34,258 nucleotides of DNA from Lentisphaeraceae bacterium (GTDB lineage: Bacteria > Verrucomicrobiota > Lentisphaeria > Lentisphaerales > Lentisphaeraceae): positions 1 through 34,258 of the forward strand of contig JAJPOQ010000090.1 in assembly GCA_021232515.1 (NCBI GenBank), given 5' to 3'. Of the stretch, positions 1 through 10,101 are shown piece after piece. Under the pieces are notes generated by a model. It had not been told where the DNA came from, ran no database searches, and saw only the letters and a program-made list of their open reading frames with translations. A program made the position numbers and the translations under genes. The first letter of the stretch is position 1, and the number at the start of each line of letters is the position of its first letter.

Positions 1-26
1 TAGAGAGCAAGTTAATTATGTTCATT

Positions 27-89
27 AGTCGTTCCTTCTGAGATTGTTTAATTGTGGTAAATCAAACTAAATCAGAAGAACGACTTTTT
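27..89 (+). terminator. Long inverted repeat with T-run, possible terminator of an upstream gene
   Basis: Bases 27-41 (AGTCGTTCCTTCTGA) pair with 72-85 (TCAGAAGAACGACT), with one bulged C, across a loop of about 30 bases. The 3' arm runs straight into TTTTTC, so it could end a plus-strand transcript entering from left of the window. The loop is longer than in typical intrinsic terminators. A second, interleaved pairing (AATTGTGGT at 50-58 with ACCACACAATT at 106-116) would compete with it. Confidence 0.4.
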
Positions 90-130
90 CTTGCCTAGAT
101 TAGAAACCACACAATTCCGTGAAGAACCAT

Positions 131-160
131 AAAAAAGCCCCACTCAAAGAGTGAGGCTTT
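131..160 (-). terminator. Rho-independent terminator of icd
   Basis: On the minus strand AAAGCCTCACTC and GAGTGGGGCTTT form a 12-bp stem with one mismatch and a 3-base loop, followed by a run of T. It starts 20 bases after the icd stop codon. Confidence 0.85.
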
Positions 161-180
161 AAGAATTGTTTAACTTCTAA

Positions 181-2409
<2,229 letters not shown>

Positions 2410-2428
2410 TTAAGTTTAAGGTTTTAAA

Positions 2429-3157
2429 TTACAGAATGTGCTCTAAGCCATAAATGAGCTCAGCACGGTCTTTAATGTGTTTAGCAGCAGCTACAACGCC
2501 TGGCATATAAGCCACTCGGTCAATGTTGTCATGGCGAATAGTGAGGTATTCACCAACATTACCAAATAGAACTTCTTGAGAAGCAATGAAGCCTGGCATT
2601 CTAACAGAGTGAAGTTTTATACCGTTAAAGTCACCGCCACGGGCACCTTCAACATTTGCAACTTCATCTCTAGTATTCGAGTTGTAACCTTTTTTGACTT
2701 CAGACATAAGTTCAGCAGTTTTAACAGCTGTACCAGATGGGTAGTCAACTTTGTTTTCGTGGTGGTATTCGATGATTTCTACATTTTCGTAGAACTCTGC
2801 AGCTTTCTTAGCGAACTGCTGCATAAGAATGTTTCCAATGATGAAGTTTGGAGCGATGAAACAGCCTTTGCCTGTTTCTTTGACCCACTCTTCGATCTGT
2901 TTAAGATCTTCTGGAGTAAAACCGGTTGTGCCGACTACTGCAGCAGCACCTCCGAAAAGAATACTTTTGACATTTTCCATACGGATTTCAGGTCGGGTAA
3001 AATCGACAACAATGTCAGCAGGATTTTCAGAAAGTGAAGATGACAGTGAGCCGCCTAGATCTACTTGATCTATGAGAGAAAGTCCGTCGGTAGTTTCAAC
3101 ATGATTAACTACGGCCTGTCCCATCTTGCCTTTGGCACCATTTACTGTAATTCGCAT
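2429..3157 (-). CDS. dapB: 4-hydroxy-tetrahydrodipicolinate reductase
   Basis: It reduces the dihydrodipicolinate-type intermediate in the diaminopimelate/lysine pathway, which supplies cell-wall and protein precursors. Visible features are the N-terminal nucleotide-binding loop VNGAKGKMG (residues 5-13), GTTGF (76-80), APNF (102-105) and the catalytic HH pair with Lys in HHENK (132-136), followed by the PSGTA substrate loop. The reading frame extends nine bases further to a GTG at 3166, but the ATG at 3157 gives the family-typical start MRITVNG and has GTGAG a few bases upstream. At 242 residues it is somewhat shorter than the E. coli enzyme (273). First gene of a likely dapB-icd unit. Confidence 0.95.
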   Translation of the reverse strand: MRITVNGAKGKMGQAVVNHVETTDGLSLIDQVDLGGSLSSSLSENPADIVVDFTRPEIRMENVKSILFGGAAAVVGTTGFTPEDLKQIEEWVKETGKGCFIAPNFIIGNILMQQFAKKAAEFYENVEIIEYHHENKVDYPSGTAVKTAELMSEVKKGYNSNTRDEVANVEGARGGDFNGIKLHSVRMPGFIASQEVLFGNVGEYLTIRHDNIDRVAYMPGVVAAAKHIKDRAELIYGLEHIL

Positions 3158-3262
3158 GGAACTCACTTTAGTTATATAGTTTGCTTAAATTTAAGGGTTG
3201 AACGTAAATGCATTTCGCTTGAGTGTCAATCGAGGACATTCTTTAATTGGGGTATTCAAAGG

Positions 3263-3268
3263 TATAAT
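3263..3268 (+). promoter_or_regulatory. Candidate -10 box for the S41 protease gene
   Basis: A perfect TATAAT lies about 100 bases upstream of the S41 protease start in the divergent gap with dapB. The -35 region (around 3239-3244) is a poor match to TTGACA, so the assignment rests mainly on the -10 hexamer. Confidence 0.35.
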
Positions 3269-3366
3269 CGAGTAATAAATTTTTATTTTAGAGTCTTAAG
3301 TTATTTTCTTAACTTTGCAATGAGTAGATCAGTGTTGTACCTTTGAAGGAATCAATTGGCAGAAAG

Positions 3367-4704
3367 ATGACTAAATCCAAACAAATTTCCTTCTATATTT
3401 TATTCGTAGTACTCTCAATCAATTTGGTTGTTGGCTACTCAGTTTTTAGCAGTAGTAAAACAAGCCAAGAGAATGATCAGGTTGAATCAGTTCGAGTGTT
3501 TGTTGACGCTGTAAAGCTTCTTCGAAATAACTACGTAGATGAAGATAAAGTCGCTTACCAAAAACTCGTTTATGCCGCTATCGATGGCATGGTTAAAGAA
3601 CTAGATAAACACTCTCGTTTTCATAGTCCAGTTGAAAACCAAGAAGTTAAAGAAGACAGCAATGGTAAGTTCGCTGGAATAGGCGTGACTATGCAATTTT
3701 TAGATAAGAAGTTGATCGTAAATAAAATTATTCCAAATGGACCGGCTTCTAAAAGTGACTTGAGATCTCAAGATGTAATTGTTGGCGTCGACGGCATATC
3801 TATTGTTGGTGAAGGTATGGACCGTGCAAGAGAGCTTATCAAAGGCGAAAAAGGCTCAGAGGTTGTCCTTAAGGTTTATCGTGAATCTGTTGACGCAGAG
3901 GTCGAGATAGCGATGATTCGAGACATAGTCACAGTTCCAAGTATCACAAGAGTTCACAAACTTTCTCAAGGTAAAATTGGTTATATCTACATTGATCAGT
4001 TCAATAGAACGACTGACACTGATTTTGAGGCAAATGTTAGAAAGTTTAAAGATGAAGGTGTCAATGGTCTTATCATTGACTTACGTGGCAATCCTGGAGG
4101 TATGCTCGATACTGCGATAAATATGTGCAGTTTGTTTGTTGATGAAGATGAATTAGTGCTTTACACCCAAGGTCGAGAAAACAAAAGTCGTCAAGAGTAC
4201 TTTGCCCGAGGCGGTTCTAAGTTTATGGATATGCCAATCGTTATTTTGATTAATGAAGGTTCGGCAAGTGCTTCAGAGATACTATCTGCTTGTCTAAGAG
4301 ACTATGATAGGGCTGTGTTAGTTGGCGCTAAAACTTATGGTAAAGGGAGTGTTCAAACTATTGTCGACTTGAGAGATGGTAGTGCTCTTCGGTTTACGAT
4401 TGCTAAGTATTATACAAAGTCAGGAAGAACCATTCACAATGTAGGTATTGATCCAGACTTGAAGGTGCCATTGAATAAAGATGAACAAAAGGATCTTAAT
4501 AAAGTTCTACGTGATTTATTCCCGACAGCTCAAGAAATAAGTGCTTATGATAAAGATGATAAACAGCTCAAGGCTGCAGTCTCTGTCATGAATGAAATTC
4601 TTGAAAAAAGATCGCCTAATGAAAGCATCACAGACTTTTATAAAAAGCATTCAGACTCCTTCCAAAAAGATTATCTTCCTGAGCCTAATCCAAGCACGCC
4701 TTAA
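3367..4704 (+). CDS. S41-family carboxy-terminal processing protease with PDZ domain
   Basis: A CtpA/Tsp-type serine protease that trims or degrades periplasmic proteins from their C-termini. Residues 8-28 form a signal anchor, 45-95 the conserved N-terminal region (NNYVDED), about 100-175 a PDZ domain (GIGVTM), and 190-390 the catalytic core. The Ser-Lys dyad is present: Ser301 in NEGSASASE and Lys326 in TYGKGSVQ, spaced 25 residues as in D1 protease; the DLRGNPGG strand is at 239-245. The frame is open upstream to a TTG at 3343, but the ATG at 3367 places the membrane anchor at the N-terminus as usual; the nearest Shine-Dalgarno (AAGGA, 3346-3350) is rather distant, so the start is not certain. 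About 446 residues, normal length. Confidence 0.93.
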   Translation: MTKSKQISFYILFVVLSINLVVGYSVFSSSKTSQENDQVESVRVFVDAVKLLRNNYVDEDKVAYQKLVYAAIDGMVKELDKHSRFHSPVENQEVKEDSNGKFAGIGVTMQFLDKKLIVNKIIPNGPASKSDLRSQDVIVGVDGISIVGEGMDRARELIKGEKGSEVVLKVYRESVDAEVEIAMIRDIVTVPSITRVHKLSQGKIGYIYIDQFNRTTDTDFEANVRKFKDEGVNGLIIDLRGNPGGMLDTAINMCSLFVDEDELVLYTQGRENKSRQEYFARGGSKFMDMPIVILINEGSASASEILSACLRDYDRAVLVGAKTYGKGSVQTIVDLRDGSALRFTIAKYYTKSGRTIHNVGIDPDLKVPLNKDEQKDLNKVLRDLFPTAQEISAYDKDDKQLKAAVSVMNEILEKRSPNESITDFYKKHSDSFQKDYLPEPNPSTP

Positions 4705-4771
4705 GTTTTATATATAAAAAATACTCAAAATGGCTGACAGGAAGTCATTGTTAGCCTGTTGTTTATAACGA

Positions 4772-4783
4772 TGTTTATAAACA
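4772..4783. promoter_or_regulatory. Palindrome upstream of the small membrane protein gene
   Basis: TGTTTATAAACA is a perfect 12-bp palindrome directly before the AGGAG ribosome site of the next gene, and GTTTATAA also occurs as a direct copy at 4761-4768. It could be an operator or simply an AT-rich promoter region. Confidence 0.25.
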
Positions 4784-4799
4784 CAGGAGTATGTTCGGT

Positions 4800-5153
4800 A
4801 TGAGTACTGCAGCAGAAATGAATGACGGTTGTGTGTCGGAAGAAGCCAACTTCGAAGAAGTGGTGACAACAGAGAAACCTGTCCTTTCAAAAGGCTGGTC
4901 CTGGTTATTGACATTTTCATTTTTATCTTGCTTGGGAGTGTTATTTATCTCAGCGGTAGAATTGAAAATTATCTTAATATCAGTGAGTGCATCATTGATC
5001 CTTGTATCTCTATACAAGATCATAGGCTATGATGGAGAAGTAAATCGCTGGTATGCAGAGAACCCACACTTGATTCCTGAAAAGAAATCTCGACGTGGTA
5101 AAAGTAAGGGCAAGAAAAATATAAAAGCTCGTACTATCTCTATTAAGAAATAA
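4800..5153 (+). CDS. Small two-helix membrane protein of unknown function
   Basis: No family was recognised. The 117-residue product has an acidic N-terminal stretch (residues 1-30), two adjacent hydrophobic segments (about 34-53 and 55-72), a short soluble stretch and a very basic C-terminal tail (KKSRRGKSKGKK), which would favour cytoplasmic location of the tail and possible contact with nucleic acid or phospholipid. The ATG at 4800 is chosen because AGGAG (4785-4789) lies 10 bases before it; the in-frame ATG at 4791 would leave only one base of spacing. It has its own short leader and a hairpin right after the stop, so it is probably monocistronic. Confidence 0.65.
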   Translation: MSTAAEMNDGCVSEEANFEEVVTTEKPVLSKGWSWLLTFSFLSCLGVLFISAVELKIILISVSASLILVSLYKIIGYDGEVNRWYAENPHLIPEKKSRRGKSKGKKNIKARTISIKK

Positions 5154-5160
5154 AGCGTGT

Positions 5161-5200
5161 GTGTCGATTAGGTTCCCTAGTCGACACAAATTGGCTTTTT
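5161..5200 (+). terminator. Hairpin after the small membrane protein gene
   Basis: GTGTCGATTAG and CTAGTCGACAC form an 11-bp stem with one G-T wobble and a 5-base loop (5161-5187). A T-run (TTTTT) begins about eight bases after the stem rather than at its foot, so termination may be weak. Confidence 0.5.
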
Positions 5201-5273
5201 AATTATTGACTTATAGCTTGCCGCTGAAACCTTTATCGTTTATCTTTGGCCAATTCCTAAAAGATTGGTTTAG

Positions 5274-6233
5274 ATGTTCGAGATATTTTCCATAGTTTTT
5301 AATAGTATATTCCCAGTTTTTGCGCTGATTTTGCTTGGGAGCTTTTTATTTAAGATCAAGTTTTTGAATGTTGAGGTTCAAAAAGGCTTAAATAACATCG
5401 CTTACTGGATCGCTCTGCCCATATTCCTTTTTTATAAGGTGGCGAATGCAAAGCTGGAAGCGTCTACGGCGGGAAATATATTTATATGTATGATGGCAGG
5501 CACTCTTGCCGCGATGATACTGGGTTATGTCATCTCTGTACTCCGCAATAAAGAAAGAGCTTTTAAAGGTGCGTCTGTACAGGCGTCCGGTCGAGGGAAT
5601 TTAGCGTTTGTTGCTTTACCGGTAATTTTATTTACCGTTGCAGAATCAGCGGGAGTAAGGTCGCAAGTTATCGTTGATAGTGTGATTTTGGTGCTTACTC
5701 CTACCATCATTGTTTATAATTTGATCTGCGTCAGTGTGCTTATAGCTCATAGTTCGAAACCTAGTGAAAACCTTCGTAAAGATATAATGAAAGGTTTACT
5801 GACTAACCCACTGATTATCGCTTGTGTACTAGGTCTAGTTTGGAATGTCTTGGGCATAACGATGTCAAAAACAGGTGCTCTTTATAGAATATGTAATATC
5901 CTTGGACAGGCAGCATTTCCTATGGCTCTATTGGGCGTTGGTAGTCAACTAGCACAAATTAAAATTCGTGGGAACTTAGCAGGACCTATACAGTGTGCAT
6001 TGCTTAAAACGGTTTTTGCGCCACTCGTTGGTTTTGGAGTCAGTCAATTTTTAGGCATGGATAAGTTGGAAACTTTGACCGTGTTGATTATGCTTGCAAC
6101 ACCGACGGCCGTAGCAGGTTATGTTTTAGCAGATCAGCTTGAGTGTGAACCTGATTTAACGGCAAGTTCTATATTTGTCAGTACTGTTATTTCGTTTTTT
6201 AGCTTTTCGGTTTTATTGGTGCTTTTTAAATAA
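5274..6233 (+). CDS. AEC-family (auxin efflux carrier-like) membrane transporter
   Basis: Members of this family move organic anions or related small molecules across the inner membrane by secondary transport; the substrate cannot be read from the sequence. The 319 residues form about ten hydrophobic segments in two halves, as usual. Typical family features are the N-terminal FPVFALILLGSFLFK, the PIFLFYKVA segment of helix 2, the RGNLAFVALPV stretch in the middle, PLIIACVLGL at the start of the second half, and MLATPTAVAGYVLADQ near the end. The ATG at 5274 has no strong ribosome site. The gene converges on the haem-binding protein gene, with one hairpin between them. Confidence 0.88.
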   Translation: MFEIFSIVFNSIFPVFALILLGSFLFKIKFLNVEVQKGLNNIAYWIALPIFLFYKVANAKLEASTAGNIFICMMAGTLAAMILGYVISVLRNKERAFKGASVQASGRGNLAFVALPVILFTVAESAGVRSQVIVDSVILVLTPTIIVYNLICVSVLIAHSSKPSENLRKDIMKGLLTNPLIIACVLGLVWNVLGITMSKTGALYRICNILGQAAFPMALLGVGSQLAQIKIRGNLAGPIQCALLKTVFAPLVGFGVSQFLGMDKLETLTVLIMLATPTAVAGYVLADQLECEPDLTASSIFVSTVISFFSFSVLLVLFK

Positions 6234-6260
6234 GCTAGGAACAAAAGTAGCTCCTAGCTT
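6232..6260. terminator. Shared hairpin between convergent genes
   Basis: AAGCTAGGA (6232-6240) and TCCTAGCTT (6252-6260) form a perfect 9-bp stem with an 11-base loop. It sits in the 39-base gap between two convergent genes and could serve both, although neither side has a strong T-run. Confidence 0.5.
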
Positions 6261-6272
6261 AAATGAAAAAAC

Positions 6273-8852
6273 TTACTTGTTAGCTAGTATATCCATGGCG
6301 TGAATAGACCAGTACTTGCCATTCTTTTTCTCGTGCAAAGTGATTTTTATAAACTTTGCTCTTTGACCAGTTAGCTCAATTTCAGTTAGAGCTGTCTGAC
6401 CACTCTTTTTCTCAACAGCAGTGATCCAGTTTTGTCCATCGAGTGAAGTTTCAACTGAGTATGACTTTGGGAAATCATTTTGAGATGGCCCAGAGTCAAG
6501 ATTAATTGATGTTACATTTTCAGCTTCTGGCAATTCTATTTGGAACCACATACCAGGTGTCTGGTAGGCGCCGGTGTCATAGCGGTTTTTCCAGTTTCCG
6601 TCGACAGCATATAGAACTTTATTTTGGCCGTGGCTAGCAGTTAGTTTCCACTGCTTTTTGTTTTTGAGTAGGCTTGGATGACTACTTGTAAGCTCTTGAA
6701 CGGTCCAAGGAATCTTTCTTGCTTTAGTCGCTTTGCGAACTGCAGTTACTTCTTCTTTAGAAATAAGGCTGCTTCTATTACCAAAGTGAGTACGAACATA
6801 TGAAAGCACCGAAGCGATCCACTTATCTCCATTAGTTCCCATCGGGATCATGAGACCACCAGGGTAAGTCTTGCCGTCTATTTCGCCAGTTAAACCATGC
6901 ATGACTATATTAATCGCAGTTGCTTTATCGCCTATAACTCGAGGTGAACCAACTAGTGGAGGAGCCATTTTAACCTTTCCAGTCAATTGACCTTTAGCGT
7001 CTTTACCGTGACAACTAGTACATAATTGAGAGTATATGTCTTTGCCGGCTTTAAGCATCATCGATTCTTTTTTCGATAAAAGTCGACCGTGTTGATTTTG
7101 AGGAGTTATTTTTAAAATACTTTGCGCAGCTAAGATCAAACCATCTTCAGTTGCATCATTAACAGCCTCAGCAATTTTCTCTTTGTGGTTTGATAGGTTG
7201 ATGTACTTGGCCGTTAGAGCCGCTTGCATTTTTACATTTACATCTGAGTCATTTAACTTATCTAAGATAGAGCTGGCAATCGATTTATCTACGTAAGTAT
7301 ATACAGACTCAGAAGCGCGAATAGCAGCTTTCCTAACTCTAGGTTCTGGTGCATTTAAGGCAACAGTTGCAGTTTCAAGAGAAAGTAGACTTAGCCCTTC
7401 AAGCGTCCAAATGGCGTGCATTTTCGCTTCTGGTGTTTTACCATTCTTAACTAAAGTTTCGAGTTCACTTTTTACTGATTTATCATTCTTTAAAATTAAA
7501 AGCTTTTGAGCAGTATCTCTCCACCAACCGTTTGGGTGAGATAGATGCTTTACAAGCTGTGCAGGGCTTTCTTCAAGCATACGAGGTTGAGCCCCTAGTT
7601 TGAAGTCTTTATGCCTAAGTCTCCAGATACGACCTTTGCCATAGTTTTTATCTAAGTGATGTTGCTGAACAACTTTCCTTAAGTAAGAACCTTTGCGTAC
7701 CCAGTTACCTTCTTGGATGATACCACGGTACATGTCCACTAAGTAAAGAGAACCATCTGGAGCAGTGTCCATATTTACTACATGAAAATTGGGATCTTTT
7801 GTTCGGATAAACTCAGACTTATCTTTTTCATAAGGATGGCTTAGGTAATTGATGCCATCTTTTTTATCAATCTTAGTTCTACGTATTAATCGACCTACAG
7901 GTTCAGAGAATAATAAATCACCCCTTATATCCTCAGGTAAACGGTCACCACGGAAAATGGCTTGACCACAAGTCGCAGTAAAGTGATTTAGCGTGTTATC
8001 GTCTCTGACTCGACGCAGGCCACCTTGAACATCTGGAATGTTATCGATTGGCCAAACGGCTTTGTAGTCGTTTCGGAACTCACCTTCAGCTTTAGATTGA
8101 CCGTAAGTTATTGGCCATTGGAAGTTCAGAGGACCTTTTTCACCACCAGCGTTGACATACCAAGGCATACCGTCGTCGTCTTGAGTAAGACCCCACTGTC
8201 CACCATTTCCTGGGATGTTCTCTTTTTCTACGGTGCCATTTCGGAAACGCAAGCGGTACGAGTTATAGGTAGTATAAAGCCAATTGTCCATTGACCAGAT
8301 TAAACCGCTTGGTTGATGCTCAAGGTTACCGCCTCTTGGACCACCTTTAAACCAAAGTGTTTTCTTGTCTGAAACGCCATCGCCGTCTGTATCTTCATAG
8401 CAATAAAGGTCGAGTGTATTTGTTTCACCAATGATAATTCTATGATCAAGAGGTAGGACAATCCTAGGTAAAACTAGATTATCAGCGAAAACAGTATGCT
8501 TGTCGTACTTACCGTCTCCATTGGTATCTTCATGTTTTGAAACTCGACTTACGGGATCAAACTTTCCAGAACCATCGATGTCCTGCATGTAAGACCGCAT
8601 TTCTGCTACGTACATACTACCATTTCCATCAAAAACTGAGATAACAGGTTCTTTGATAGTTGGTTCATCAAGAACGAGTTCAAGGTAGTAGCCGTCTTGT
8701 AGTTCTAGAGTTTTTAGTTCGTCTTCAGCACTAAGATAAGGAGTCTTGCCTTTATCAGGAAATTTTAGTTCTGCATTTTTTTGTGGGGTTGTGTCCGCCA
8801 TAGATGTAAAGCTTGTTAGACCTACCAACAAGCTCGCAATAGTTTTTTTCAT
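6273..8852 (-). CDS. Secreted PVC-type haem-binding protein: propeller, HEAT, cytochrome c, discoidin-like domain
   Basis: One of the large 'membrane-bound dehydrogenase' type proteins characteristic of Planctomycetes, Verrucomicrobia and Lentisphaerae, thought to act in extracytoplasmic oxidation of sugars; the substrate is unknown. Order: signal peptide (cleavage near SMA at about residue 20), a beta-propeller region to about 400 with three Asp-rich calcium-type loops (DIDGSGKFD, DTNGDGKYD, DTDGDGVSD), HEAT-like repeats about 430-590, a cytochrome c domain with CTSCH at about 610-614, and a C-terminal F5/8 type C (discoidin)-like domain about 740-859 that may bind polysaccharide. The ATG at 8852 is preferred over the upstream in-frame TTG (8867) because GTGAG lies six bases before it and the signal peptide then starts at MKKTIAS. 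About 860 residues, intact. Confidence 0.88.
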   Translation of the reverse strand: MKKTIASLLVGLTSFTSMADTTPQKNAELKFPDKGKTPYLSAEDELKTLELQDGYYLELVLDEPTIKEPVISVFDGNGSMYVAEMRSYMQDIDGSGKFDPVSRVSKHEDTNGDGKYDKHTVFADNLVLPRIVLPLDHRIIIGETNTLDLYCYEDTDGDGVSDKKTLWFKGGPRGGNLEHQPSGLIWSMDNWLYTTYNSYRLRFRNGTVEKENIPGNGGQWGLTQDDDGMPWYVNAGGEKGPLNFQWPITYGQSKAEGEFRNDYKAVWPIDNIPDVQGGLRRVRDDNTLNHFTATCGQAIFRGDRLPEDIRGDLLFSEPVGRLIRRTKIDKKDGINYLSHPYEKDKSEFIRTKDPNFHVVNMDTAPDGSLYLVDMYRGIIQEGNWVRKGSYLRKVVQQHHLDKNYGKGRIWRLRHKDFKLGAQPRMLEESPAQLVKHLSHPNGWWRDTAQKLLILKNDKSVKSELETLVKNGKTPEAKMHAIWTLEGLSLLSLETATVALNAPEPRVRKAAIRASESVYTYVDKSIASSILDKLNDSDVNVKMQAALTAKYINLSNHKEKIAEAVNDATEDGLILAAQSILKITPQNQHGRLLSKKESMMLKAGKDIYSQLCTSCHGKDAKGQLTGKVKMAPPLVGSPRVIGDKATAINIVMHGLTGEIDGKTYPGGLMIPMGTNGDKWIASVLSYVRTHFGNRSSLISKEEVTAVRKATKARKIPWTVQELTSSHPSLLKNKKQWKLTASHGQNKVLYAVDGNWKNRYDTGAYQTPGMWFQIELPEAENVTSINLDSGPSQNDFPKSYSVETSLDGQNWITAVEKKSGQTALTEIELTGQRAKFIKITLHEKKNGKYWSIHAMDILANK

Positions 8853-8884
8853 TTTTAACTCACACAATCAATTGGTTATAAATC

Positions 8885-8898
8885 ATGTTAAATAACAT
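8885..8898. promoter_or_regulatory. Palindrome upstream of the haem-binding protein gene
   Basis: ATGTTA-AA-TAACAT is a 6+6 dyad 33 bases upstream of the start at 8852. It lies where a promoter or operator is expected. The rest of the 224-base gap to the Nudix gene shows no gene or other clear signal. Confidence 0.25.
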
Positions 8899-9034
8899 CT
8901 TATAAAATCATCAAAGAATGAAGATTTTAAGAGTCTAACAGAGAGCCACTCTGGAAGTGCTATGATAAGCAATGTTAGAAAACATGGTAAATAAGAATGC
9001 GAAATATCTAAAATTTCAAATAGATCTGAATTTT

Positions 9035-9058
9035 ATATTAAAAACTTTATTTTAATAT
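9035..9058. other. AT-only hairpin downstream of the Nudix gene
   Basis: ATATTAAAA (9035-9043) and TTTTAATAT (9050-9058) form a perfect 9-bp A/T stem with a 6-base loop, 19 bases past the Nudix stop on the minus strand. It may mark a weak transcript end, but there is no GC in the stem. Confidence 0.3.
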
Positions 9059-9076
9059 ATGAAAGTACATGAGGGC

Positions 9077-9583
9077 TTAAAGGAGAGGGAAGTCCCAACC
9101 ATAAAAGTCACTTAAAACTTTATAGGTGAAGCCCCATAGAGGAGTGCCTTTTATATCAATAAATCTAAATTCTCTCTCAGGATGATCTTTTGAGAGATGA
9201 TCAGAAGTGTGGTTACTTGCATCAAAGAGGTAGTCAGTAGAGACCCAATAGTACTCTTGATGCTCTTCAAGCTCGAGAATTATCTCAGGTTTGTAGTTTA
9301 GATTGAAATGATATGGTTGAACTTTTACAGACGAGCCTATATTAGCTCCAGCTATTTCTATTGGGAGTTGACTTTGTAGTTCACTTTCTTTGAGGTCTAT
9401 GCCGCATTCTTCAAGGGTTTCACGCATAGCAGCTTGCAGGGGGGATTCACCTTTTTCAATTTTCCCACCCGGAAGAGAAAGGTGTCCAGCCCATGGATCC
9501 AGTGGATTGTTTGCTCTTTTGAGAATTAGAGTTTCTTTATTCTCAAAAGTGATAATTGTGACTGCAGCAAAAAGCTTACTCAT
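9077..9583 (-). CDS. Nudix hydrolase, CoA-pyrophosphatase-like
   Basis: A pyrophosphohydrolase of nucleoside diphosphate-X compounds. The complete Nudix box runs from Gly40 to Ile62 (GKIEKGE, seven residues, then RETLEECGI), so the metal-binding glutamates are present. The preceding RANNPLDPWAGHLSLPGG and the C-terminal LWGFTYKVLSDF resemble the CoA pyrophosphatase (NudL-like) branch more than MutT, but the substrate cannot be fixed from sequence. 168 residues, normal for a single-domain Nudix protein. The ATG at 9583 has no strong Shine-Dalgarno. It is transcribed away from the sigma-54-type region that follows and appears monocistronic. Confidence 0.85.
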   Translation of the reverse strand: MSKLFAAVTIITFENKETLILKRANNPLDPWAGHLSLPGGKIEKGESPLQAAMRETLEECGIDLKESELQSQLPIEIAGANIGSSVKVQPYHFNLNYKPEIILELEEHQEYYWVSTDYLFDASNHTSDHLSKDHPEREFRFIDIKGTPLWGFTYKVLSDFYGWDFPLL

Positions 9584-9622
9584 AGAATGTTTAAGAAAAA
9601 TTAATAAAATTTATTTTGTTGA

Positions 9623-9649
9623 CTTCAAGAGAGTTATGTCTTTTTGAAG
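9623..9649. promoter_or_regulatory. Candidate activator site: CTTCAA/TTGAAG inverted repeat
   Basis: CTTCAA (9623-9628) and TTGAAG (9644-9649) are perfect inverted arms 15 bases apart, ending 18 bases before the GG of the candidate -24 element. It could be an upstream site for the sigma-54 activator, but no second copy was seen before the 10433 promoter. Confidence 0.25.
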
Positions 9650-9666
9650 AGATAAATATTTAAGTT

Positions 9667-9682
9667 TGGTTACCATTATGCT
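9667..9682 (+). promoter_or_regulatory. Candidate sigma-54 (-24/-12) promoter
   Basis: TGG at 9667-9669 and TGCT at 9679-9682 give the GG-N10-GC spacing of sigma-54 promoters, with the T before GC and the T after it also matching the consensus. It lies 33 bases before the start of the DUF5658-like gene, a suitable distance. A sigma-54 activator is encoded 3.7 kb downstream. The GG-N10-GC core alone is common by chance. Confidence 0.4.
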
Positions 9683-9714
9683 ATATCAACACTATCTCAA
9701 GGAGGTAAGAGAGA

Positions 9715-10101
9715 ATGGAAAAAGCAATATCAGAAAATAGAGCTGCATTGACTAAGATCAAAGAGAGATTTGTCAATAATTCTAAAGGCTTTTTTGAAAA
9801 ATACAGATTTCTGATCATGCTATTGGTGATAACAGCTCTCCTTGATGCCTTTTCAACTTTTTGTTTCATGTACGTTATAGGACCTAAGTACGAACTACAC
9901 CCAGTTGTACGTGAACTTTCATATTTGTTAGGGCCATTAGTTGGTCCTTTCCTTGGTGGCTTTTTAAAGATTTCTCTAGGCATATGTGCGATTATCTATC
10001 TCAGAAGGTTTGAGAAGCAATTGCTCGGCTTAGCCTGTTTGCTCTATTCTTATGCTTTTATGCATAATTTGCGAGTAACAGGCATTTTCAATCTTCTGTG
10101 A
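9715..10101 (+). CDS. Small membrane protein, DUF5658-like
   Basis: A 128-residue inner-membrane protein. Residues 1-28 are basic and soluble, followed by about four hydrophobic segments (31-53, 67-82, 87-98, 106-118). The segment LLDAFSTFCFMYVIGPKYELHPVVRE fits the DUF5658 pattern (Asp and Thr in the first helix, then a Glu-x-x-Pro turn), a family of unknown function; the assignment is moderate. A strong AAGGAGG lies eight bases before the ATG, one of the best ribosome sites in the window. The last three codons (Leu-Leu-stop) already belong to the first unit of the downstream repeat array, so the C-terminus was shaped by that repeat. Its transcript should run through the array to the terminator at 10388. 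Confidence 0.7.
   Translation: MEKAISENRAALTKIKERFVNNSKGFFEKYRFLIMLLVITALLDAFSTFCFMYVIGPKYELHPVVRELSYLLGPLVGPFLGGFLKISLGICAIIYLRRFEKQLLGLACLLYSYAFMHNLRVTGIFNLL

Noticed and set aside
3158..3166. GTG start of dapB at 3166
   Set aside because: ATG at 3157 gives the usual family start and has a ribosome-site-like GTGAG just upstream.
5189..5255. AATTGGC/GCCAATT inverted repeat before the AEC transporter gene
   Set aside because: Seven-base arms more than 50 bases apart are expected by chance at this composition and have no supporting context.
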